From positions 372,001 to 436,000 of the forward strand of contig NW_026515545.1 of the NCBI RefSeq assembly GCF_014898815.1: a DNA stretch of 64,000 nucleotides, written 5' to 3'. The first letter of the stretch is position 1. Each line of letters opens with the position of its first letter. Position numbers and translations under genes: made by a program. This document shows positions 1 to 10,117 of the stretch, one piece after another. The stretch comes from Panonychus citri (Eukaryota > Arthropoda > Arachnida > Trombidiformes > Tetranychidae). The notes beneath the pieces are model-generated. The model had not been told where the DNA came from. It searched no databases and worked only from the letters and a program-made list of their open reading frames with translations.

Positions 1-260
1 TTAATGATTATAAATGAACATGAATTAAAGTGCAATTTGCAAATTAATACTTTTTATTTGATCAGTTTTGTTTTTTTAGTTGCTTCTTGTGTTAAGTTAA
101 TATTATGATCATTTTAATTGTTTAACAATAATAATTTAACAGTAACAACAATTTAGGACAATAACGATGATGAAAATAAACCATAATGATGAGTATTGAC
201 TTTAGACTACATTTTCTTTAGTCAAATTAAATTCAGGTTTTAATTGTTTTACCTTGAAAT

Positions 261-2779
261 TCAAAGAAAAGCATCAAAATCTTTTGATAAAACGGTTACT
301 CGTCTACCTGTCCAATCGGTTGCATTACATTTCCATGAGGATATTGCACATTTACCTGAGTGACATCGGAATAGTCCAAAGACACAAGGGTCAATTGAAC
401 AGTGTTTTTCGTCTGACTGGTCAACACAATCAAACCTTTGATCACAACGAGATTTAATTGGAATACATCGTAGCCCATCAGTACATTTAAATTCGTGGTC
501 AGCACAGATCAATTTGTTTTCTTGATAAGGTTGATTGTTGACTTGATGGTTCTTATTGTTACTGTTGGTATAAGAGTTGAGATTAGATTCATTTGGATCA
601 ACTAGATGAAGAGGTTCACGAGTTAATGAGACCAAAGGGTCACTATGGTCAGAGGGCATCAGATAATGTGGAGTGTCCATTTTCTTTGGACTTGTTCTCT
701 GTTCTAATGATCCATAGGGTTCGTATGATCGATCTGAGCTCGATGATATTGAAGAAAAGGGTGAATATGAATTGGCTTTAAATTGATTTTCTGGCCGAAA
801 AAACCAATCTGATCTTCGCTTCGTTTCACCGATGGTGTTTTCTCGTGGCGTTGAATTGGTCTCTTTCGATGGATCTTTGGCCATTTCTTTTGGACATCGA
901 CTTTCATCATCGCCTCGAGGACAATTGGTTTTACCTAAACGTTGAAAAAAAAATCAAAAGGAACAAAACAAAATGAGAGATTAATCAAATGTAGATAAAC
1001 AATTAAGTTCCATGGATGAACAATCTTATGTTTGAATAGTTAGTCAATTAATCATTAACCTTGGGGTAAAATCAATGAATTAGAAACTCAATTGAATCAA
1101 AAGAATCAAAAGAATAATTGACCACTGGAAAATTATTAACTCTAATTCTTACATTTAATTGTGGAAAGAATTAATTCCACTTGAAAAAGGATTGATCAGA
1201 TTCTTAATTGCGATACTATTTAGAGTGAAGGACATAAATAATCAATGGTAAATTGAAGCTAATTTAACAGAAAAGGGTTAATAATTTTTTTCTGTCTACT
1301 TGTTAAGTGTTAGTTTCTTAACAATAATCACGATTATTTTTACAATTAGACATTTATGGTTAAAGTAACAAGAATTGATTGTTAATAGAATCAAGAGAAG
1401 AGAAAAAAACAATCATTCGAAATATAGTTGATTAGAAAAGAATTTGAATCAACTTGTTGTTGGAGGTTAAATTGTGTTGCTTAAAAACATTTCATTTCGT
1501 ATTGTTGTTAATTGTTAATTGATCGTTAATTTTTACAGTCTATTTTGATCTTGTTGCTTTTTTCCTCAACTGTTCACTTTAGATCAACACACAAATACAG
1601 TTTCATTAAGTGAACCATATTTTTCACCTTTTAGGGACTATCATCAAATGGCATCTGACCTTGTTTATTGATGATGGTGATTGGTGATGGTGGAAATGGT
1701 TAGATTTTGTTAATTACCTCGTTTCCTGTTCCCTTGGAAGTAGTAATAATTCTAGATAAGAATTCATAATGGAAATTAAACTGAACCTTTTCCGGTAGAA
1801 AGAAACAAAGAAATAATTTTCAATTCCAAAAGATAGAAAATGTTGTTTAAGGTCCGAGATTTTAATCTCATCTTAACCAAAAGAGATTAACATTTTCCAT
1901 CCGGTTATAAATTCTGACGAACTAATGACGACCAATGGCCACAACTTTACTATCAATTATTTGGTTCACATTTTAAAGAAATAATATTTTAACCTTAAAG
2001 AATTAATTGTAATCAAAACATTGGAAGAAAATTAGATTACAATTGAAAAAATTAATTTAGAAAAAAATTCTATCAAATCAAAAGAGAATACGATCTGAGC
2101 GACATCTAGCGAATCGAAATTCAAATGGAACAAATTTTCGTTTTAATTTTGTTTTTCTTTCTTTGTAAACAATAATTTGATTTATTGATTAATTGTTCTG
2201 TTTATTGGTTGTTAATTGTTATCTCTTGGGGGTTTTTCGTTTTAATTGTTGTTCTTTTACTGACTTACCGTCGCAAACTTGTCCAATTGGAATGCAAGGA
2301 CCTTCTTCACACCGATAAGCGTCTTGAGAACAAGGAAGTCGCTCTATTCCTAAACAATGGTGAATCTCATCTGAATTATCTCCACAATCGTTAAATGAAT
2401 CACAAGTCCATTTTCTCGGGATACATTTACCGTTGTTACACCTGAAAGCATCTCCACGACAAGAGTTTTCACACTCCAATTCATCTGAATTATCGATACA
2501 ATCCTGTTGATTATCACAAACTCTCGCCATTGGTATACAGCGTCTTTGGTCAAGACAAGTGACCTCATCTTTATCACAAATCAATGTATCCCAAGCCGTT
2601 GAAGGCTCTGCAAACAAAAAAATTCAAGAAAATCGTTCAGAAGTAAAATTGTTACTCGCCATTGGTACTGTAATTAATTTCTTAGCAACTTGTTGCTTTT
2701 ACTTACTTTTATCCAACAACGAAGACTCCGTTTGAATTGGTGATAAAATTACTACAAATAAACTCCAAAATGGTAACAT
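261..2779 (-). CDS. Secreted LDL-receptor class A repeat protein, 5' part of gene
   Basis: Three exons read on the minus strand: 2779-2707, 2607-2269 and 934 to about 261, with GT-AG borders and matching phase (phase 1 at both introns). Exon 1 encodes a signal peptide (MLPFWSLFVVILSPIQ). Exon 2 carries two complete LDLa modules with the C-x-C-x-DNSDE pattern (SDELEC, SDEIHHC) and most of a third, which is completed across the 1.3 kb intron (CPRGDDESRC). A polar S/T/N linker of about 110 residues follows, then a fourth LDLa (SDEKHC) and the start of a fifth. LDLa modules bind calcium and usually mediate ligand binding at the cell surface or in matrix. The 3' end is unsure: the frame runs to a stop at 261-263, but a GTAGAC donor near 307 would cut inside the fifth module and send the gene beyond the window. 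I cannot name the family member. I see nothing else in the 935-2268 intron. Confidence 0.75.
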
Positions 2780-3693
2780 GATGATATTAGTTGGATTAAC
2801 TCAACAATTTATAATCTCAATCAACAATTACATTGGTTATACCATAAACTGTTACATTGTCTGATTAGAAATAAACTCAAATCGTTGTGGTTCTTGGAAA
2901 TTATTGATTAGATGGTAAGGTCATATTGATAATATCTCAATCATCTCGTCAATTTATTCTCATAATAAATTAACCTCCTTCCTTAATTGTTACTCTATCA
3001 TAAGATTAGATTGACTCCATCATCTGATTATGTTTTCTTTTATTTGTTAATAGCCCAACAATGGATCCATTGTAACTTCTAGTGACTTTTTTTATGGTAT
3101 TTCCTAGTTACTTATGCGACTATAGCAACGATCAAAACAAAGTGATTAACTGAAGTTTCGAGATTAACTTCGGAAATGGATTAACCTTGAACTCTATCAA
3201 CCTTGACTTTTACCATTGATGAAACAATTCAAGGTAATTAATTGCAAAAACAATACAGATTCTGAGATAATCTTTACTCTTTTGTCTCAACAATCAGTTT
3301 GTTACGAAATTTTCATATTCTTAAATTTTGATTATCATTAAGTTTCAATTCAGTATCAGGCTTACAATTAGTACAATTGATTCTGTTTTTAAAGAGTGTA
3401 AATTGTTTCAATTGATAAGATCATTTTACAAAATGTTGTCTTATTTTTGTTTATTAGTTATTTAGACAATTTAACAAAAAGAAATTACATTAACCAATTT
3501 AATTGACTCTCTACAAATACTACTAACTTCATGTTAATTTATCTCAGTTAATCATTTTGTATTCTAATGTTGACATCGACTAATTACAATTCTTGATCAC
3601 TTTTTTTTTGCTTAAAGTGGGAAAAAAAACAATTCTAAACTAAAGCTAAACTTTTTTGTGAATAAATAATCAACTGAATTTGTCTAAGTCACC
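2780..3693. other. Divergent intergenic region, no gene seen
   Basis: AT-rich sequence between the starts of the minus-strand LDLa gene and the plus-strand secreted protein. It presumably holds both promoters. I see no clear TATA box, no long ORF and no RNA gene. Confidence 0.5.
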
Positions 3694-4818
3694 ATGTTAG
3701 TTAAGTCAAATTTGATTGTTGATTTACTTTTTCATTTGATTTTCTGTCCAATGGTTTATGGTCCGTCTTCATTGTTTGCATCGAATGTTCAACCATTAGG
3801 AACATCAGATTCATTTCTAAACGATTATTACCTGGATTCTGGAGGTGATTCAAGTGCTAACGGTGCTCGTGATTCTTATGGTAACCAATTGTCCCAAGGA
3901 TATCAAGGTTCGGGCTATCAGGCAGCCGATTCATCTGGAGGACGTTATTCATCTGGTAAAAAGGGACAACAATCACATTTATCATCTTCCAACCACAAAC
4001 AATCTGATGGATCGTTGAAACACAGTGAAGGTTCAATCGAAGCGGAAAAAGATCGTGTTGTTAAACACCAATGGGATCGAGGTGGTGGATATGTTAAAGA
4101 ATGGAATTGGGATAAAGGTGTTCACTATGAGAAAGAATCTGGTTCAGTGTCTGCTTCCGATTTAAAGCACAAAGAATCAGAGAAATCTCGTCAATCGGGT
4201 GAAAGGTCAAAAGGATCAGCTGGATGGCAAGAACATAAAAACAAAGATCATGAAAGACAGAAATCATCAAACGGCTGGGGAAAAGAGGGTTATCGTAACG
4301 AGGGCGCTAATAAATACGCTGATCGATATGGTTCCGATACTCAGGGTGGTTATAATAAAATCGGTTCCATCTCAGATGAACCATGGACACTGAAAGGTGA
4401 ATATATGCCTCTTAAAGCTGCTGCTTCGGGTCAACCCTATGGATACGCTAAGGAACCTCCTGGTATTGTTAGGATACCAAGTCGACCTCACGGTTATCAA
4501 CATCATCGTAGTAACAAAGGTTGGCCTGAGAAATCATATCGAAGGGACAAAAATGATTACAACAACAGTTTACGAGAATTAATTGAAAAGAAGTACATGC
4601 CGATTTATCGTAAATACAGTATGGCTGCGAAAAGAGAACGGGAAAGGTCTAAAGATCGTTCCAATAAGAAAAGTAAAGACGATGTACCTTATTACAATGA
4701 TTTACGATTAGCTCTTTCGAAAGAGTTTCTCAAACCTCAAGGTCGCTGGAAATTAGGTCATCTCTTTGGTAATGGATTAGATTCATTCTCACCTTCATCT
4801 CGTTTCGTTTGGCATTGA
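3694..4818 (+). CDS. Intronless secreted low-complexity protein, 374 aa, family unknown
   Basis: One uninterrupted frame starts at an ATG in good context (CACCATG) and ends in TGA. Residues 1-23 form a signal peptide ending FCPMVYG. The mature chain is hydrophilic. Residues about 50-240 are rich in Ser, Gly, Lys, Asp, Tyr and Trp (WDRGGGY, WNWDKGVHY). The C-terminal third is basic (KKYMPIYRKYS, KRERERSKDRSNKKSK). There is no cysteine cluster and no membrane segment after the signal. I do not recognise the family. The composition suggests a secreted structural, silk-like or saliva-like protein, but that is inference. It lies between a divergent LDLa gene and RpS13 with its own spacing on both sides. 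That every codon is open over 374 residues, with a signal peptide at the front, argues strongly that it is real. Confidence 0.8.
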   Translation: MLVKSNLIVDLLFHLIFCPMVYGPSSLFASNVQPLGTSDSFLNDYYLDSGGDSSANGARDSYGNQLSQGYQGSGYQAADSSGGRYSSGKKGQQSHLSSSNHKQSDGSLKHSEGSIEAEKDRVVKHQWDRGGGYVKEWNWDKGVHYEKESGSVSASDLKHKESEKSRQSGERSKGSAGWQEHKNKDHERQKSSNGWGKEGYRNEGANKYADRYGSDTQGGYNKIGSISDEPWTLKGEYMPLKAAASGQPYGYAKEPPGIVRIPSRPHGYQHHRSNKGWPEKSYRRDKNDYNNSLRELIEKKYMPIYRKYSMAAKRERERSKDRSNKKSKDDVPYYNDLRLALSKEFLKPQGRWKLGHLFGNGLDSFSPSSRFVWH

Positions 4819-5460
4819 TACAGATTCCAACCAATTTCTTTAATCATGTGTAAAAATAGAAATTTTGATCAAAAAATCAACTCCAATTGAACCTTTGAGA
4901 AACACAGATAATTGTAGTTAATCAAAAAAAAACTCATCATAAAAATTAACGAAATCTTGAACTTAATCAACTCCATTAATCTCATCAGTTGATATCATGT
5001 TAATATCTCCATAAAACTTAATTTTTTAACTTCTCAACTTTGTAAATCAATGATTGATAAATTGTATCAATTCAATTCAATAATTAAGATGTTGTCAAAA
5101 CATGGATTGAATTTGTTTCTCAAAAAATTTAAAACAATCAATAAATAAACACGACAATAAATAAGAACCTTATCCAGCCCCATTTCCATTATCATAGTTA
5201 ATTGTGTAGAAAATTCATCTCCCAAAAAAAATCAGTTAATCATCTGATATTAGAATAATAATTTCTGGTTAATCAGTAAAAAAAATTTTCTTCTCAATTT
5301 GAAACGCGCTTCTTTTTGAAAGTGTAGCTTAGTAATGGAAACATGAATTAAACTTCCGTTTCCTATGATAAGATTTTGAGTGGAAATTGTTAACCACGGG
5401 TTTGCTTTACTATTTTGTTTAATTGTGAATTAGTTAAACTAATTAATCTAATAATTCATC

Positions 5461-6227
5461 ATGGGTCGTATGCACGCACCAGGGTAAGTAGATGTGTTTG
5501 TAAAGGTATCGATCCATCAGGTCAATTTAGTGTCAAAATTATTGTTTCCAGCATTTGTTTTGGTGACTGTTTTCTATGTGTTCTTTTGATGGAAAAACTA
5601 ATTGATTTCATTTACTGATGGTTCTAATATCTTTTTTTTGTAATTGTTTCCGTTAATTGTTTGAAGATCACTTTTTAATTTGGTTTCGTTTACTTTTTCT
5701 ACAGAAAGGGTATTTCCCAATCAGCTTTACCATACCGGCGAAGTGTTCCTTCGGTAAGTTGATTTGTTTTATTGCCACTGAATTTGTGGTTAGTTTTTAA
5801 CTAATTTCCTTTTTAATTTCTTTTTTCTTTGTTTCTCTTTTAGTGGTTTAAACTAACCCCTGATAAAGTGATTGATCAAATCTGTAAACTCGCCAAGAAA
5901 GGTCTTTTACCATCACAAATTGGTGTTATTCTCAGAGATTGGGATGGTGTTGCTCAAGTTAAATGGGTAACTGGTAACAAGATTTTGAGAATCTTGAAAG
6001 CCAAAGGATTGGCTCCACAATTACCTGAGGATTTGTACCATCTTATCAAGAAAGCTGTCGCTATCAGAAAACATTTAGAACGAAACCGAAAAGACAAGGA
6101 TGGTAAATTCCGATTGATTTTGGTTGAAAGTAGAATTCACAGATTAGCTCGTTATTACAAGACTAAAAGAGTATTGCCCCCAACCTGGCGATACGAATCA
6201 TCAACTGCTTCTGCTTTGGTCGCTTAA
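5461..6227 (+). CDS. RpS13: 40S ribosomal protein S13 (uS15)
   Basis: Three exons, 5461-5483, 5705-5753 and 5844-6227, join with canonical GT-AG borders to a 151-residue protein, the usual length in animals. It begins MGRMHAPGKGIS and contains the family hallmarks WFKLTPDKVIDQICKLAKKG, LRDWDGVAQVKWVTGNKILR and the basic C-terminal half ending WRYESSTASALVA. The product is a structural protein of the small ribosomal subunit. The first exon holds only the first seven codons and part of the eighth. Both introns are short (221 and 90 bases). I looked for a box C/D snoRNA in the introns, as occurs in this gene in other animals, and found no convincing C/D pair. It ends about 400 bases from the convergent COQ10 gene. 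Confidence 0.98.
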
Positions 6228-6625
6228 ATTAATGTTAAAATACGAGGAAATTTGATTAAAAGTATTTCCATTTACTAAGCATCGCAAATCTAATCCATTA
6301 ATCGCGTTGTTAAACCAACAACATTCACCCCTTAAGGAATTGTCTCTCTAACAATCGGATATCAATGAAAATTTCACATTTCTCAGCTGAAATTTGACAA
6401 AATAATTAATCTTTAATAAGCTCTTACATATTTATAATCAATTGTTGTACAATTTTGAGCTTCCAACAAAAACAAAATAAGTATAACACAAGCAGAAAGT
6501 AAAATTGTTCTCGGTGAACAGTGTGTCATGAATCTCGTTAAGATGGAAATTTATCCTTGATAATAGAATATAATTTACAATCAACACAAAGAAAAATATT
6601 TAATAACCTAATCTGTGAGAGATAA

Positions 6626-7159
6626 TTAAATACTAGGTTTCCCATAAAGTTCTTTAGCTCTTTTTAGGAAACAATTAACAGTTTGATGGACTAATTGATC
6701 AAAAACAGTATGAGCCACCTTAGAATAGAAGACATTTCTAAATTCGAAATCAATGAAAAAATCAAGTGTACAAGATCGTTGATTACCAGGTTTACCATCA
6801 CTAAATTTCCATTCAGTGATTAAGTGTTTAAATAAACGCCCATCGTAACATCGAGCCCGCACCAAATGAGGTCGATTCAGGTCAACATGTGAAGTATATT
6901 TTTCCACAATCATAGGTGGAAATCCAATGACTAAATCAGCTTTAACTAAATTAGTCTCTCGATGGGTAACAATTGATTTAGTACAAGCAGGTAAAAATAA
7001 ATGATAATCTTCAACACGAGAGACGATGTCAAACAATTGCTCCTTAGAATAACCTAACAAACGTTTCTCTCGATAGGTTTTTCTGGATGAGGAACAAAAT
7101 CGATGGCAGCATATTAACGGAGAGACAATTTTCACACCATATCGATTAATTATAATCAT
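6626..7159 (-). CDS. COQ10: Coenzyme Q-binding protein COQ10 (START-like), mitochondrial
   Basis: Single-exon frame of 177 residues from the ATG at 7159. An upstream extension of the frame has no ATG, so this start is preferred. Residues 1-35 are basic, serine-rich and poor in acids (CCHRFCSSSRKTYREKR), fitting a mitochondrial presequence. The rest is a polyketide-cyclase/START-like domain: YSKEQLFDIVSRVEDYHLFLPACTKS, then VIGFPPMIVEKYTSHV, then SCTLDFFIDFEFRN, then VFDQLVHQTVNCFLKRAKELYG. These are the COQ10 landmarks. The family binds ubiquinone and supports respiratory electron transfer and CoQ biosynthesis at the inner membrane. It is followed upstream on the same strand by an NDUFS5-like gene, also a respiratory-chain gene, but about 500 bases separate them. 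Confidence 0.92.
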   Translation of the reverse strand: MIIINRYGVKIVSPLICCHRFCSSSRKTYREKRLLGYSKEQLFDIVSRVEDYHLFLPACTKSIVTHRETNLVKADLVIGFPPMIVEKYTSHVDLNRPHLVRARCYDGRLFKHLITEWKFSDGKPGNQRSCTLDFFIDFEFRNVFYSKVAHTVFDQLVHQTVNCFLKRAKELYGKPSI

Positions 7160-7655
7160 TTGGAAGAATAAATAAATCACAGAAAGAAAAAGAAAACTTA
7201 ACAATTAAAATTAACTAAAATCTAAAAGAAAACAACAAATGTCACCTTCCATTCATTGGAAGGCTTAACTTTTTTTTTCTTCTAAAGGGAAAGTATAATA
7301 ATTACGAGCTCGAAATTCGGGTAAAGGGTTTAGATTGATTTCTTTTTTTTCTTGATTCTTTACAATTAAACTTCTCATCGTATTTTGGATCAATTTTTCC
7401 ATTGATTGTTTTTGGAATTTTGGTAATTGTGTTGGGATAGAATAATTCTATTAGAATTAGAACCGATGTGAAGAGAAAACAATGTTGGTGTTTTTTAGTT
7501 ACTATTGTTTATTTTTCGGACATTGGATTTTTCTTTACTTTTAAACTAAAGGTTTATCGATTAACATATTCCAAATAAAATTTCGAATAACTGAAACGAA
7601 GGTGTTACATTAGGTTAGGTTGAACACTCGAGAGAGAGAATAAGAAGAAAAATTT

Positions 7656-8003
7656 TCACCAGAAAGGTTCAGGAATGAAAGAATCGCTTTCAGGTCGACG
7701 TCCCCAGAAATCTTTCATTTTCCTTTCACCTTCAAGAACTTGACGGATCCTTTCAACTCGAACTCGCCGGTGTCTTAAAATGGCTTTGGTGGCATTTTTA
7801 CACTCGAAAAAATCTGTTCGAAAAGGTTCACAAGGAGCAAAACCTCTGGTTCGACCATAAGCTTCCATACATTCATTGTAATTGAGATAAAATTCATTAC
7901 ACAATTCAGACCGACCAAGTTTCGTACCAACAGTACGATATGTAACAGTTTCAGGCTTAGAAATCCAATCAGCGACTGGCATTTGAAACAGATCGTACCT
8001 CAT
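7656..8003 (-). CDS. NDUFS5: NADH dehydrogenase iron-sulfur protein 5-like (complex I, twin CX9C)
   Basis: Single-exon frame of 115 residues starting MRYDLFQMP. It has two exact CX9C motifs, C-NEFYLNYNE-C and C-EPFRTDFFE-C, separated by AYGRTRGFAP. This is the CHCH hairpin of proteins imported by the MIA40 route into the intermembrane space. The spacing (ELC...EC, G-x-x-R, C-x9-EC), followed by a basic helix (ILRHRRVRVERIRQVLEGERK), matches the complex I 15-kDa subunit NDUFS5. The C-terminus FIPEPFW is not one I recognise. Other CHCH proteins cannot be fully excluded, so the name is slightly less sure than the fold. The 350 bases upstream hold no gene. Confidence 0.75.
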   Translation of the reverse strand: MRYDLFQMPVADWISKPETVTYRTVGTKLGRSELCNEFYLNYNECMEAYGRTRGFAPCEPFRTDFFECKNATKAILRHRRVRVERIRQVLEGERKMKDFWGRRPESDSFIPEPFW

Positions 8004-8357
8004 GATTAATTGAAAAGATAAAGATAATCACCAAAATAAATAGTAAACAATTAAATATAATCAAAAATCTCAAAACCAAAATTGAATAGAAACCAAAAAA
8101 ACATAAACAAAGTCACTATAAAAACGAATCGATTCCAAATCGATTTTTCTTAGAAAAAATAATCGATTTCGAAATTTAATTTTCTCGATAAATTTTTCAA
8201 CAATTAAACAACAGCAATTAAATTAATCCTTTTCTGATCCATCACTAGTTTAGTGATATGATCAATTCCTCCGAACGTGTTTATAAATATGTGTTCATCT
8301 TTGACAATAAAACTCTTTGAACTTTAATCACTTTTTCGGCAAATTAGCTGATCACAT

Positions 8358-8642
8358 TTACCGACCATAACCAAGGCCTCCGATTCCCGCTCCATAGCCG
8401 AGACCCGCTCCAGCAAATTTACCGAACCCACCGCCGAATCCATGGCCCCTGGAAACATGACGAGAACATGATTAAGTTAATTGGGATCAAGAATAATTGT
8501 TAATTACTCACCAGAAAGGGATACATGGATGGACGATTACAATTTTCTCCTTGATTTTTGATCCTTCCAGAAAATCATCAAAGATAATCAAAGTAATTAA
8601 CAGGGTGGTGATTAAATCGATGAGTTTAACATTTAACTTCAT
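8358..8642 (-). CDS. Small secreted glycine-rich peptide, 73 aa, two exons
   Basis: Too short for routine ORF calling. Exon 1 (8642-8512) starts MKLNVKLIDLITTLLITLII, a signal-peptide-like leader, and ends at a strong GTGAGT donor. Exon 2 (8448-8358) follows an AG acceptor, keeps the frame (phase 2) and ends in TAA. The two exons add to 74 codons with no stop between. The tail after the intron is almost pure glycine with aromatic residues (GHGFGGGFGKFAGAGLGYG and onward, ending GLGYGR). Such Gly/Tyr/Phe tails occur in arthropod cuticle peptides and glycine-rich antimicrobial peptides. Which of these applies cannot be told from sequence. One cysteine sits just before the junction (HPCIPFW). 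The splice signals and in-frame junction are the main support. Confidence 0.65.
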
Positions 8643-10117
8643 CTTGAACAATTTAATTAATCCGTTAATCTCATAAGTTGATGGTGGTGGTGGTAGTTTA
8701 TGTTTAATTGTTCACAAGGAAAACATTAATTTGATTAACTGTTAAAACTTCAACTTTTTTTAATCAATAACTTTGAATATTATTCAACTAAATGATTTAA
8801 TTTATTGTTCACCAGGACAATTTATATAATCTGAGAAAATTAAGAAAGTGAGTAGGAAGTGATTAGTTAATTGTTAACTAGATTATGAATTATTATTGAA
8901 CCAGTGAAAACTTTTTCCATTCAATTATTATTTAATTGTTGATAATCAATGTTTATTTTCATCTACATCGGATCACTGATCAACCCTTGAAGATTAACAA
9001 AGAGTTAATTAAAATGAATCAATTAATAATTTGATGCTCATTTGAACAATTTAAATAACAAAATTACAATTTAATTACAATTAATTGTATTCAAATTTCA
9101 ACAACAATGAGAGTCAATTATTAATCATTAACATTTAACAACAATTAAGCCCAATGATAACCCCGGAATTGGATTAATTGATATAATAACATTATTTCAA
9201 TTCAGTCCCAATTTAATTGACCAAATTGATTCAACAATCAAGTGAATTAAATTTCAATTACACTCGATTCAAATTGATTTGAATCAAAAAAATTTTGAAA
9301 GGTCAAGAATAAAACAGAAATCATAACATTGAGGTCATTTGATTTACTAAACAATTTACCCTCTTAAATGTAATAAACAAATTCCAATGGAAATCTAATT
9401 GTAACAATTATCAATTGTCACAAAGAAAAATTTAATTACAACAATTAACGAACCGGTTTTTCAATTGTTGCGCCGTTTCAAATTCTTGGCGCTCAAATTT
9501 TGGGTTCAGCTCTTTGTTTTGATTGAAATGTTTTCCTAATCAACTGCAAATTAATTTACTCTGTTTTTGGTTAATTGTATTTATTTTACTTAATTAAGTT
9601 AATCAGCAAGTCAGTTTTCCACTTGGAAACAATTAAAATTGTGATTAAAGCTTATCGGTTACAATTTGCCTCAGTTAATTGTCAATGACTCTTTTTTGTT
9701 ACCTATCAACATTTTCACCTGAGTGTTAAATTCAATTCAATTTTCTATGTGATTTAAATTGTTCCAATTTAATGTGAATTAGACTGATTGTTATTCATTG
9801 ATTAAGGTAACAATTTAATTAATTGTTTGTGTGTTTGTAAACAGTCAACGGTCCCTTGTCTTTATCTCTAAGGAGAGGGAATCTGTTTGGCTCCATATGA
9901 TTGAGCCTTCTAACTGTTTACCTCTCGATCTCTATGTTGTTTAATTTGTTCCTCTTTTGTTTATCTTTGATTAATTGATTAATTTTCTTTTATTCTTTTT
10001 TCCCTTTGTTCTTCCATCTTTTTCTTCTATTTTTTTTATACATGTGGATACTCAGTTGAGTTTATATCTAACCTTTCACATCGAGTTTATTCGTGGGTGT
10101 TTTCGTCTTGGTTCACA
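8643..10117. other. Divergent intergenic region upstream of GCP2
   Basis: AT-rich with many AACAATTAA-type words. A more GC-containing patch at about 9450-9520 includes TTGCGCCG and TTGGCGCTC. The last 250 bases before the GCP2 ATG are pyrimidine-rich and probably hold its promoter and 5' leader. No ORF or RNA gene is seen. Confidence 0.5.

Noticed and set aside
5484..5843. Possible intronic snoRNA in RpS13
   Set aside because: Only TGATGGA and CTGA fragments about 25 bases apart. Too close for a C/D snoRNA, and no terminal stem.
9450..9520. GCGC-containing words resembling E2F sites upstream of GCP2
   Set aside because: About 600 bases from the start codon, single imperfect matches, no supporting CHR element in place.
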